This document shows, piece after piece, positions 50,408-60,084 of a stretch of DNA of 64,000 nucleotides (position 1 is its first letter; the number at the start of each line of letters is the position of its first letter). The notes under the pieces are model-generated. The model saw only the letters and a list, made by a program, of their open reading frames with translations, did no database searches and was not told the DNA's origin. The translations under genes were made by a program, and so were the position numbers. The DNA is from Methanobacterium spitsbergense. Lineage in GTDB: Archaea; Methanobacteriota; Methanobacteria; Methanobacteriales; Methanobacteriaceae. The stretch covers positions 57,523 to 121,522 of the forward strand of contig NZ_JAIOUQ010000007.1 of the NCBI RefSeq assembly GCF_019931065.1. Direction: 5' to 3'.

Positions 50408-51503
50408 TTACCATGCAACTGCAATTATGGCCGTTACAGTTATTATGAAACAGATAGCCAGTATTTTTAAAGTTGCAATATCCAATTTTCGTGCTAATTC
50501 CTCATTACCGCCCTTAAAGTATCTTATTGAAAATGCAGATTCAAGTAACACAATGCAATAATGAATAAACCATATGCTGTTATTAAATGTCCAACAGTGA
50601 TAATTCCTGCAGGGGCTAAATTTGTTATAAGAACCATGTTGGTTATACCAACAAACATAGCACTTCCTTCCATGAAAACCTTCCCTGATAGGATAAAATT
50701 AGGAGTGACATTAATCCTGCAAATACAGCTATAAATATTCCTATAAGTGATATGGAAAGAACAGTCAAATCTTCACGGGTTACAAATATTCCAGTTCTTA
50801 ACTGGGAGAACACTGTATCATTCATAGAAGGATCACCCATTGTGGTATTGTAGAAATATGGTTTTTGCACCATCCTCAAACCATTTTCATTGGTGTTATT
50901 AAGAATCTCAATGGTATATCCTGGTATATTTACTTCTGCACCAATCTTTGAAGATTCTGTGTCCGGAACATATGCCAACTGATCCATTCCAAGCTGTTTA
51001 TCTTGAATATCAATAGTTAAAAACTGATTATCTACAGGGAAACGGAACATATCAAATTTTTTTGTAATGGTAGAAGTTACTTTGTATAATGCAAATTTTT
51101 CATTTCCATTGGTTGAATTTTTTATTAATTCTTTATTGTCAATACTTCCATCTACAACCTGGAAAAATTCGCCTGGATCAACATTTCCAGTCCATTTAAA
51201 CCATATATAAAAATCTACTGTCCAACTATCATCTTTTTGAGATATAGATTTAACAAGATCAACATAAATTCCTGTAGTTGCCTTTTCTGCGGTGTCAGGA
51301 ATTTTGAGGTCCTCTGAATTAAATCCAGATTCAACAACATTTGGATCAATTTGATTTTCAATATTAATTAATTCTTAATCAGTATTACTGTATGTGAACC
51401 AGATTAAGCCCACACCAATTATTGTTAAAACTAAAATTAAGGTTATTACCCACAAACGGCATACGTTATGTCTCTCAATAAACTTTTGTAATCTACTAAC
51501 CGT
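50408..51503 (-). pseudogene. Decayed membrane protein with pLGIC-like extracellular domain
   Basis: A minus-strand gene of about 365 codons interrupted by an in-frame TAA (51375-51377) and two frameshifts (about 50680 and about 50550). Reading through gives an N-terminal transmembrane helix, a ~190-residue outer domain and four C-terminal helices. The outer domain has VDFYIWFKW and FRFPVDNQFLTI, resembling the strand and FPxDxQ loop of pentameric ligand-gated channels, though pore identity is not shown. The frame seems to begin with ACG (51503), 6 nt after GGGGGA. The piece 50643-51050 is an open fragment, not a separate gene. Confidence 0.75.
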
Positions 51504-51684
51504 TATTAGTCCCCCAAAGTAATTCTAATTATTAGTAAGTTTGGTATTAGAATTTAAGTCATACGAAATAAATTGGAGGATGTCAAAAATGTAATTAAAG
51601 TAAATAATCAATAGTGAAAGTTAGGAAATTCAAATTATCAATAATAATTATATGAAACTGATAATTAAAAAAAAAATATAATTT

Positions 51685-52560
51685 TTATTCATATTTTTTC
51701 AAATAGCCTGCAACAGAAGAAGCAACTGATATGGTACTTACATCAGATTTAAGCGTATCTGTGGCGAATACATCATCGACTCCTGCAGCAAATATTTTTA
51801 AAAGAGCATCTTCAACAAGTACAGGGTGAACACACCCAACTACAACTTTATTTGCTCCAAGATCCCTCAATATTTTGGATGCATTAACAATTGTACCACC
51901 GGTACTAATAATATCGTCTATAATTACAACATTTCTTTCTGCAACATCTAGATTTTTAAGTTTAGTTTCCACTTTTTCTGGTGATATCCTTGTTTTTTCA
52001 AGATAATCACATTCACATTTCAATATTCCTGAAACTTCCTCTGCAAATCCAAGCGCTCCTTTGTCAGGTCCTATAATTATTGGATCATCAATCGTTTCCT
52101 TGATATAATTGGCTATCATAGGCATTGCAGATATTTCATGAACAGGAATGTTGAAAAATTGTTTAATATTTTTTTCATGAAGATTAACAGAATATATTTC
52201 TGAAGCACCTGCTGCTTCAAGTAGTTCGGCTATTATAACTGCTGAAACTGCTTCTCCACTCTTAAATCTACGTTCCTGCCTACCATAACCAAAGTAAGGA
52301 ATCACAACTCTGGTCCGTTCTACGCCCAAGCTTTTAAGATTTTTAAGTAACAGGAATAACTCCATAAGGTTTTCATCCTGAGGATATCCTGTTGATTGTA
52401 TCACAACAACTTCCTTTGGAACTTCACCTTTTACCCGTATATAACGTTCCCCATCAGGGAACCGTCTGGTTTCAATTGGACTTAACTTTTCTTCTAAACT
52501 CCAAGCAACTTTAGCAGCAAGTTTCTGTGATGCAGATCCTCCTATTATCAAAAAGACCAC
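51685..52560 (-). CDS. prs: Ribose-phosphate diphosphokinase
   Basis: A 291-residue PRPP synthetase making PRPP from ribose 5-phosphate and ATP for nucleotide, histidine and methanopterin-related synthesis. Motifs include RFPDGERYIRV, the flexible-loop region FGYGRQERRFKSGEAVSA, IIGPDKGALGFA and the PRPP-binding VVIIDDIISTGGTI. Length and motifs fit the archaeal class. The start is GTG with AGGAAAAG upstream. Monocistronic; a T-rich tail follows the gene. Confidence 0.95.
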   Translation of the reverse strand: MVFLIIGGSASQKLAAKVAWSLEEKLSPIETRRFPDGERYIRVKGEVPKEVVVIQSTGYPQDENLMELFLLLKNLKSLGVERTRVVIPYFGYGRQERRFKSGEAVSAVIIAELLEAAGASEIYSVNLHEKNIKQFFNIPVHEISAMPMIANYIKETIDDPIIIGPDKGALGFAEEVSGILKCECDYLEKTRISPEKVETKLKNLDVAERNVVIIDDIISTGGTIVNASKILRDLGANKVVVGCVHPVLVEDALLKIFAAGVDDVFATDTLKSDVSTISVASSVAGYLKKYE

Positions 52561-52674
52561 CTTTTCCTGTTGGTATAATCATTGTAATCATCAATGTAAC
52601 TTTTAATAGTCATAAACTTAAATTATTTCAACCAGTATTTATCTGTTGAGTTAATGATAGAATCATTTATTCAA

Positions 52675-52707
<33 letters not shown>

Positions 52708-52756
52708 TAGTAGGACATAATCAATAGGAACAATAATTACATTATGAGGTGGCTTA

Positions 52757-53143
52757 ATGCACGAACTTTCAATGGCCGACGCTATGGTTAAGACCGTACT
52801 GGACGTAGCAGAAAAAAACGATGCTACAGAAGTAATAGAAGTAACTATAGAAGTTGGAAAACTCACAATGCTCAATCCTGAGCAGTTAAAATTTCTTCTG
52901 GATGTCCTTGTTGAAAACACCCTACTTGAGGGTGCAGAGATCAATATAGATGAGATCCCAGTCGAGTTAAATTGTAATTTATGTGAATACAATGGATTAG
53001 CAGATATGGATGAGTCCGATCATTATTTAGCAATTGTTAAATGTCCTGAATGTGGTGAAAGAGATGTGGAGATAACTGCAGGTAGGGAATGTAATGTTAA
53101 AAATATCAAAATAGAAAAAGAAGAGGGGGATGAAGATGCATAA
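52757..53143 (+). CDS. hypA: Hydrogenase nickel chaperone HypA
   Basis: A 128-residue HypA. The N-terminal nickel site is MHELSMA (Met1, His2, Glu3), and the C-terminal zinc domain has CNLC and CPEC. It delivers nickel to [NiFe]-hydrogenase precursors with HypB, whose gene overlaps its end by 8 bp. The archaeal insertion between the two Cys pairs (about 20 extra residues) is present. GAGGTGG precedes the ATG. Confidence 0.94.
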   Translation: MHELSMADAMVKTVLDVAEKNDATEVIEVTIEVGKLTMLNPEQLKFLLDVLVENTLLEGAEINIDEIPVELNCNLCEYNGLADMDESDHYLAIVKCPECGERDVEITAGRECNVKNIKIEKEEGDEDA

Positions 53144-53789
53144 AGTTGCAGATATAGAAATTCAGCATGATATTATGGTTGCAAACCGTAAACTTGCCGA
53201 AAGAAATCAAAAAATTCTCGACAAAGCAGATGTATTTGCCGTGGATGTTTTAGGTGCAATTGGATCAGGAAAAACTTCACTTATTGAAATCCTTATACAG
53301 AAGATGGATCACAAAATAGGAGTCATAGCTGGTGACGTTATAAGTAAATTCGATGCAGGAAGATTTGAAAAATATAATATACCTGTTGTTGGACTTAACA
53401 CCGGAAAAGAATGCCATCTTGATGCACATTTAGTTGAGCATGCCTTTGGTGATATGCAACTTGAAGATATTGATTTACTTTTCATTGAAAATGTTGGAAA
53501 CCTGATATGTCCAGTTGACTTTGATCTAGGATCACATATTCGGATGGTTGTAATAAGCGTGAGTGAGGGAGACGATACAGTTGAAAAGCATCCATTAATA
53601 TTTAAAGATGCTGATCTTGTGGTTATCAACAAGGTAGACATTGCAGATGCAGTAGGTGCAGACCAAGATAAAATGGTTGCGGATGTTAAAGAACTTAATC
53701 CTAAAGTAAGAGTTATAAAAAGCAGTCTTAAAACAGGTCAGGGTCTTGAGGAAATAATAGAATCAATTGAAGGATTTATGGATAATTAA
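53136..53789 (+). CDS. hypB: Hydrogenase nickel GTPase HypB
   Basis: A 217-residue G3E GTPase for nickel insertion into hydrogenases. P-loop GAIGSGKTS, metal/switch residues in KECHLDAHLV and ENVGNLICPVDFDLG, and NKVD specificity motif are clear. It lacks the long His-rich N terminus of some bacterial HypB. The ATG at 53136 is chosen because GAGGGGG ends 6 nt upstream; the ATG at 53130 directly abuts that sequence. Followed by a 9-10 T run that may act as terminator. Confidence 0.94.
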   Translation: MHKVADIEIQHDIMVANRKLAERNQKILDKADVFAVDVLGAIGSGKTSLIEILIQKMDHKIGVIAGDVISKFDAGRFEKYNIPVVGLNTGKECHLDAHLVEHAFGDMQLEDIDLLFIENVGNLICPVDFDLGSHIRMVVISVSEGDDTVEKHPLIFKDADLVVINKVDIADAVGADQDKMVADVKELNPKVRVIKSSLKTGQGLEEIIESIEGFMDN

Positions 53790-53866
53790 GATGCGTATGT
53801 CTTTCTAATACTTACTTTTTTTTTAAATAAAAATGATATAAATAGGGATATGTTAATCATAAAAGA

Positions 53867-53941
<75 letters not shown>

Positions 53942-53962
53942 GCATATCAACATTGACCTAAT

Positions 53963-53972
53963 GATATTTAAA
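53963..53972 (-). promoter_or_regulatory. TATA box of tRNA-Ala
   Basis: TTTAAATATC read on the minus strand lies about 22-31 bp before the first tRNA base, a standard archaeal tRNA promoter position. Confidence 0.55.
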
Positions 53973-54005
53973 GGTAAGTATTTAAGATTTGGGAAGTGAA
54001 TTTCT

Positions 54006-54487
54006 ATGATTGATTTTAAAATAAGGAATGTTAATGAAGAGGATTTCATTGAAATATCAAAGGTTGCAGAGAAATGCAGCCCAATGACAAATGAAAGAAA
54101 TGCTGTTTATCATCTATTTACCAAGTTCTTTAAAAACACCTCGCTGGTTGTTGAAAATGGGAATATATATGTGTATTTTTATTGGGTTTAATATCACAAA
54201 TTGAACCGGAAAATGCATTATCCATCTTCTATGTGTTGATACACATTTCAGGGGGAAAAAATTAGCACCAAAACTAATTAATAAATTTATTCAAATTGTT
54301 TCAGAAGCAGGATCCACAAATATATCTCCTCAGCAAACCTTCCAACACCAATGCTATAAAATTTTATAACAAACAGGGTTTTATTTCAAAGAAATCAGAT
54401 GAAACATTTGAAGAAAATGGTATAAATATATTTAAAGATTATGATGGTCCCGACCAAGATAAAATTATTTTTTATAAATTTATTTAA
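54006..54487 (+). pseudogene. Frameshifted GNAT acetyltransferase pseudogene
   Basis: A single GNAT-like protein can be read only by switching frames at least three times. The first piece starts IDFKIRNVNEEDFIEISKV; further pieces give LLGLISQIEPENA, CVDTHFRGKKLAPKLINKFI (acetyl-CoA loop) and IYLLSKPSNTNAIKFYNKQGF (motif B). Breaks lie near 54175, 54220 and 54310. The original gene would be about 160 codons, between tRNA-Ala and DUF1890. The open fragments 54006-54191 and 54296-54487 are not independent genes. Confidence 0.85.
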
Positions 54488-54627
54488 TCATTTTTTTGAA
54501 GTATGAATCACATTTTTTTTATATATCATCCAACCCATATTTGATATAGATACTTACAACACCATTTTTAAGTATAATTCTCAGCTAAATGGAATATATA
54601 CAAATAATTTAAATAGGAGGAAATAGA

Positions 54628-55089
54628 ATGAAAAAAGCTTTGATATTATTGGGATGTCCAGAAGCACCTTCTCAAACACCTCTTGCAATTTATACAACTT
54701 ACTCACTCAAAAAAGCTGGTTATGAAGTTACAATTGCAAGTACTCCCTCTGCATCAAAATTGCTGGAGGTCTCAGATCCGGAGCAGTTCTATGTAAATAA
54801 GAGAGTTGACATTGAATCATGTCTTGAAAATCTTGAAGAAAATATGTACGATCTACTTGTTGGATTTGTTCACAAAGATGCAGCAGTATCCTATTTTGTA
54901 ACATTTTATCATATTTTAAATACAAAATCACTGGCAATTGTATTTGAAAAGGATGCAAATCTCCTAGAAAAATTTGCTAATGATGTACAAGAAAATACAG
55001 ATGCAAATATAATATCTGCACGGGCCTATCACAATCCCACACCATTACGAGTTAAAATTGACCGAGCAATTAATGAATTGGAGGATTAA
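54628..55089 (+). CDS. DUF1890 family protein
   Basis: A 153-residue DUF1890 protein, a family restricted largely to methanogens. It has a Rossmann-like start, KKALILLGCPEAPSQTPLAIYTTYSLKKAGYEVTIA, resembling flavodoxin or B12-binding-like folds, and a middle FVHKDAAVSYFVTFYHI. Function unknown. TAGGAGGAAATAG gives a strong start. The DUF1894 gene begins 2 bp after its stop; a methionine synthase and thymidylate synthase-like gene follow, forming one operon. Confidence 0.85.
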   Translation: MKKALILLGCPEAPSQTPLAIYTTYSLKKAGYEVTIASTPSASKLLEVSDPEQFYVNKRVDIESCLENLEENMYDLLVGFVHKDAAVSYFVTFYHILNTKSLAIVFEKDANLLEKFANDVQENTDANIISARAYHNPTPLRVKIDRAINELED

Positions 55090-55091
55090 AA

Positions 55092-55397
55092 ATGTCATTC
55101 TGTTTAGAATTACATCTACAGCAAACTGAAGATTATGAAATACTCCTATCAAAAGCAGGATTCAAAGAAGCTAAAAAGGTGATAGAGAGTCATTCACCTA
55201 AAATATTATACGTCAAACCCGGAGCTAAGGTGTTAGGTGCCCGAATTATTGGACTTCCTCCTATTCCAATAGGTATTGATGAATCAAAGGTTACAATAAC
55301 TTTACCATATACAAAACCATGTCATGGTACTGCAGTTGTTGAATTACCAGTTGAAAAAGAGGAAATAGATAAAATAAAAGCCATTGCAATAAAATAA
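55092..55397 (+). CDS. DUF1894 family protein
   Basis: A 101-residue methanogen-specific DUF1894 protein, starting MSFCLELHLQQTEDYEILL, with a glycine/proline-rich middle VLGARIIGLPPIPIGID and THLPYTKPCHGTAVVELPV-like end (actual LPYTKPCHGTAVVELP). Function unknown. Its gene is 2 bp after DUF1890 and 84 bp before the folate-independent methionine synthase, so a role linked to methyl or C1 transfer is plausible but inferred only from context. Confidence 0.85.
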   Translation: MSFCLELHLQQTEDYEILLSKAGFKEAKKVIESHSPKILYVKPGAKVLGARIIGLPPIPIGIDESKVTITLPYTKPCHGTAVVELPVEKEEIDKIKAIAIK

Positions 55398-55481
55398 ATG
55401 GTTATAATGCGAGTATATGTAAATAAAATATAATATTATTCTGCTAATTTATTCAAAATATGGATATTTAAGAGGATTACA

Positions 55482-56468
55482 ATGTTGACAACTGTTGTGG
55501 GAAGTTACCCAGCACAACCAAAGAAACCCCAGTCAATAGGTTCCAAGATAGCAAATGTATTTGGATCATATGATCAATATATCCCTGCCCTCGAACTTGC
55601 TGTGGAAGACCAGATAAATGCAGGTATAGATATCATATCCGATGGACAGGTCAGAGGGGACATGATAGAAATTTTTGCAGAAAATATAATAGGAATGGGT
55701 GTTGAGGAAGGTGTTCCAAAGATATTGGGAAAAATACGACCTGCAAACTATTCTCCCGGAGCTTCTGATCTTAAATTGGCATTAAAAACAGCTCAAAGTA
55801 TTTCAGCAGATTTTAAATATCCTAATAAAATAGAATCTAAATTATTTAAGAAAAATGCTTTAAACACAAATTTTAAAGGAATAAAAGGGATTATAACTGG
55901 ACCAACAACTCTTGTTTTATCCTGTAGAATAGAGGGATTTTATAATAAGGATAAAAAGGAAGAAATTATTACTGATATGGCAATAGCCCTTAAAACTGAG
56001 GCTAATGAGCTACAAAATGCAGGTGCGGCCATAATTCAAATTGATGAGCCATTTTTATCAACAGGTGTTGCGGATCTAAATACTGCGAAAAAGGCATTGA
56101 AAATTATAACAGAGGATCTAAATGTACCTGTTTCAATGCATGTGTGTGGAGACATTGGGAAAATTTTAAATGATCTCTTAAAGTTTCCCGTTCAAATAAT
56201 TGACTGTGAGTTTGCAGGAATTCCTTCCAATATCAATTCACTCGAGCAGGAATATAATGGTTCTAAAAAAATAGGTTTTGGCTGCATTGATACTAAAAAT
56301 AAAGATATTGAAAAGGTAGATCAAGTGAAGAACCTCATAAAAAAGGGAATAAATATTGTTGGAGAGGAAAATATGATTATTGATCCTGATTGTGGTATGA
56401 GAATGCTTTCAAGAGATACAGCACTGCTTAAACTTAAAACCATGAAGGAGGCAGTTGAATGGCTATAA
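55482..56468 (+). CDS. mesA: Core-MetE-type methionine synthase (MesA-like)
   Basis: A 328-residue protein equal to the catalytic C-terminal half of MetE. It starts LTTVVGSYPAQPK and contains DGQVRGDM, IIQIDEP, and the zinc ligands in MHVCGD (His, Cys), CEFAG (Glu) and DPDCGMRML (Cys). Short archaeal MetE-like enzymes methylate homocysteine using a methylated corrinoid, not methyl-folate; assignment to the MesA family is by resemblance. It overlaps the thymidylate synthase-like gene by 10 bp. AGAGGATTAC precedes the ATG. Confidence 0.85.
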   Translation: MLTTVVGSYPAQPKKPQSIGSKIANVFGSYDQYIPALELAVEDQINAGIDIISDGQVRGDMIEIFAENIIGMGVEEGVPKILGKIRPANYSPGASDLKLALKTAQSISADFKYPNKIESKLFKKNALNTNFKGIKGIITGPTTLVLSCRIEGFYNKDKKEEIITDMAIALKTEANELQNAGAAIIQIDEPFLSTGVADLNTAKKALKIITEDLNVPVSMHVCGDIGKILNDLLKFPVQIIDCEFAGIPSNINSLEQEYNGSKKIGFGCIDTKNKDIEKVDQVKNLIKKGINIVGEENMIIDPDCGMRMLSRDTALLKLKTMKEAVEWL

Positions 56469-57076
56469 TGATCAAGGTTCCAACCATTAAAACCGGATGG
56501 GAATCCCTTGTAAAAAGAATTATGAAAAATGGTGTGGAAATAAAAGATGAAAGGGGTTCTGTGACCAAGGAGATTCTTAATACAATGGTTAATGTGAAGA
56601 ATCCGCTTGACCCAGAATCTCCTAAGGGTTATTTCTGGACGGGTGAAAAACTGGATAAATACTCTGAACAGTTTTTAAGCAGTGATAAACAAGGATTCAT
56701 ATATACATATGGTAATAGACTCAGAGAACACTTTGACGGTATAGATCAGATACAAGAAGCAATAAAACGGCTTAATAATTTTAAGGAATCAAGAAGAGCA
56801 ATTTCTATTACATGGGATCCTGTTGTAGACACAAAAAATGATGAAGTTCCCTGCATGATGTTAGTAGACTTTAAAATAAGAGATGGAAAACTACATACAA
56901 CCGGACTTTGGCGGTCACATGATATTTATGGGGCATGGTTCCCTAATGCAGTTGGACTCAGCAATTTAGCTAAGTATGTTGCAGAAAAAGTAGGATCAGA
57001 AGTAGGAACATTAACCATACACTCAATAAGTGCACATATCTATGAAGTAAACTTTAAAGAGGCAGGAGAAGTATAA
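56459..57076 (+). CDS. thyA: Archaeal thymidylate synthase-like protein
   Basis: A 205-residue short thymidylate synthase of the methanogen type. The catalytic Cys is C132 in DEVPCMMLVDF; nucleotide-binding residues are in LWRSHDIYGAWFPN and the end HSISAHIYEVNF is conserved. It is much shorter than bacterial ThyA (about 264) because of N-terminal and insert losses; the in vivo one-carbon donor is probably a methanopterin derivative. The start overlaps mesA; a second Met at residue 4 is possible. Confidence 0.85.
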   Translation: MAIMIKVPTIKTGWESLVKRIMKNGVEIKDERGSVTKEILNTMVNVKNPLDPESPKGYFWTGEKLDKYSEQFLSSDKQGFIYTYGNRLREHFDGIDQIQEAIKRLNNFKESRRAISITWDPVVDTKNDEVPCMMLVDFKIRDGKLHTTGLWRSHDIYGAWFPNAVGLSNLAKYVAEKVGSEVGTLTIHSISAHIYEVNFKEAGEV

Positions 57077-57253
57077 CTCATAAATATTCTTATTACAACA
57101 ATAATATATGAGAATATTCAAAACAAAATGAAAATGAAAGATATTTTACTGTGATTAGCTAAAACAGAAATGTTCAAATTAAAACTTTAATATTTTAAAA
57201 ATATTTTTAGAAGTTTATTCAATTCTACTAAAATGAAAAAAATAGGTGAAACA

Positions 57254-58216
57254 ATGGTAAGTGTCAATCTCGAAGCAAAAAAAACAGTAGATCAGATGAT
57301 TGAAAATGCAGAAGAACTCAATATAGTAGTTTCAAAACTTGAAAATGGTTCAACAGTTATTGACTGTGGTGTTAATGTTTCAGGAAGTTTTAAAGCTGGC
57401 GAACTCTACACAAAGGTATGTCTAGGAGGGCTTGCCGAGGTGGGAATATCCATACCAGGAGACCTGTCTGAAAATTTTGCGATACCTTCTGTTAAGATAA
57501 AAACAAATTTCCCTTCAATATCAACACTCGGAGCACAGAAGGCCGGATGGTCTGTAAGTGTAGGAGATTTCTTTGCACTTGGTTCTGGACCTGCAAGAGC
57601 ATTGGCTTTAAAACCTGCCGAAACTTATAAAGAAATAGGATACAAGGATGATGCAAATATAGCCATATTAACATTAGAAGCTGATAAATTACCTGGAGCT
57701 GATGTTGCAGATTCAATTGCATTAGACTGTAATGTATCTGCAGAAAATGTATTTCTACTGGTAGCTCCAACATCATCACTGGTTGGTTCAATACAAATAG
57801 CTGGAAGAGTTGTTGAAAATGGAACCTATAAAATGTTGGAATTTTTAAAATTTGATGTAAATAAGGTCAAATATGCTGCAGGCATAGCACCAATTGCTCC
57901 TGTTGATCCCGATGGACTAAAAGCAATGGGTAAAACCAACGATGCAGTTTTGTTTGGTGGTAGAACATATTACTATATAGAATCTGAGGAAGGCGATGAT
58001 ATTAAATCCCTTGCAGAACAGTTACCGTCCTCATCATCCGAAGGTTATGGAAAACCATTTTATGATGTGTTTAAGGAAGCTGAATTTGACTTCTACAAAA
58101 TAGATAAGGGAATGTTTGCACCTGCAGAAGTGGTTATCAATGATCTCCGAACTGGAGAAATGTTCCGTGGTGGAGCAGTAAATGTTGAACTTCTAATGAA
58201 ATCATTCGGGTTATAA
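57254..58216 (+). CDS. mch: Methenyltetrahydromethanopterin cyclohydrolase
   Basis: A 320-residue Mch, which interconverts N5-formyl-H4MPT and N5,N10-methenyl-H4MPT in the methanogenic pathway. It starts VSVNLEAKKTVDQMIENAEEL and shows TVIDCGVNVSGSFKAGELYTKVCLGGL, WSVSVGDFFALGSGPARALA and VLFGGRTYYY, all highly diagnostic. The start at 57254 has AGGTGA 4 nt upstream; the ATG at 57233 is rejected. Ends at a strong hairpin terminator, so it is monocistronic. Confidence 0.98.
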   Translation: MVSVNLEAKKTVDQMIENAEELNIVVSKLENGSTVIDCGVNVSGSFKAGELYTKVCLGGLAEVGISIPGDLSENFAIPSVKIKTNFPSISTLGAQKAGWSVSVGDFFALGSGPARALALKPAETYKEIGYKDDANIAILTLEADKLPGADVADSIALDCNVSAENVFLLVAPTSSLVGSIQIAGRVVENGTYKMLEFLKFDVNKVKYAAGIAPIAPVDPDGLKAMGKTNDAVLFGGRTYYYIESEEGDDIKSLAEQLPSSSSEGYGKPFYDVFKEAEFDFYKIDKGMFAPAEVVINDLRTGEMFRGGAVNVELLMKSFGL

Positions 58217-58246
58217 AAGGAATCAAAATCCTTTTATTTTTTATTT
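58214..58246 (+). terminator. Hairpin terminator after mch
   Basis: TAAAAGGA and TCCTTTTA form an 8-bp stem with a 7-nt loop, overlapping the stop codon and followed by a T-rich tract. Confidence 0.7.
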
Positions 58247-58363
58247 TTATTTATAACAATTCATTTTAGAATTCTTTACTACAAATTAATTATAAAAAGA
58301 GAATTATATTAAAATAGGATTTGTAATTTTGTTTAATGTTAATAGTTACTTAATATCCCTTAA

Positions 58364-58834
<471 letters not shown>

Positions 58835-58931
58835 CGACTTAATAACTCCATTAACATCTTAAGTTAAGTTTATATGAACTGAATAACAATATTATATTAG
58901 AGTAATATTGATCAAATCTTCAGGTGGTAAT

Positions 58932-59252
58932 ATGAAAGAAGAAGTATTTTTTAGTAAAGGAATGAAACACGTCAAGGAAGACTATCCAGATCTTTACGAA
59001 GCATCTATTAATTTGAATGATGTTTGTTATACTGGAAAGGTATTGGATTACAAGACACAAAAACTCATAGCAATTGGAATAGCTGCAGCTGCATCAGATG
59101 ACAGGGCTGTTAAAAAACAGATATTAAGTGGTATGAAGGAACTTGATATAACCAAAGATGAAGTAGTAGATGTTTTAAGAGTTGTACTTCTATTAGCAGG
59201 TAAACCAGCTTTTACAAAGGGAATGAATGCTTTATACAATGTAAAAGAATAA
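58932..59252 (+). CDS. Carboxymuconolactone decarboxylase-fold protein lacking the CxxC
   Basis: A 106-residue CMD/AhpD-fold protein. It has the family pattern FSKGMKHVKEDYPDLYEA and LDYKTQKLIAIGIAAAASDDRAVKKQI, but the redox CxxC and proton-relay His of AhpD are replaced (AAAASDD), so peroxidase or disulfide activity is unlikely. The start at 58932 follows AGGTGGTAAT; the longer frame to 58908 is rejected. Function unknown. Confidence 0.85.
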   Translation: MKEEVFFSKGMKHVKEDYPDLYEASINLNDVCYTGKVLDYKTQKLIAIGIAAAASDDRAVKKQILSGMKELDITKDEVVDVLRVVLLLAGKPAFTKGMNALYNVKE

Positions 59253-59395
59253 AATCTTAATTTCATTATTTTTTGTATAATTTTTCATTTTTTTTGATGT
59301 ATTCAAAATTTTAGAGTCATTGTATTATTAAATTTTTTAAGCCAAAAAAAGATTTTGAAAACAATTATTTTTATAGTAAGCTTTTTAAAGTAAGC

Positions 59396-59426
59396 TGATC
59401 AATATTGATCACCGCCAATTCTGGCG
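59396..59426. repeat. 16-bp palindrome and adjacent hairpin upstream of L15e
   Basis: TGATCAATATTGATCA (59396-59411) is a perfect palindrome, followed at once by the hairpin CGCCA-ATTC-TGGCG (59413-59426). They lie upstream of a TTATATAC TATA-like box (59467-59474) in the 283-bp L15e leader region, which also has a GGGAT-AGT-ATCCC hairpin near the gene. Could be an operator or small structured RNA. Confidence 0.4.
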
Positions 59427-59535
59427 ATTAAATCTAGTAAATAAAACTTGATTGCTTACATTGAAGTTATATACAACTTTTTTTGGGATAGTATCCCATG
59501 GATGTGGCGCAAGCTGAACAAAGAGGTGTTAATTA

Positions 59536-60081
<546 letters not shown>

Positions 60082-60084
60082 GGT

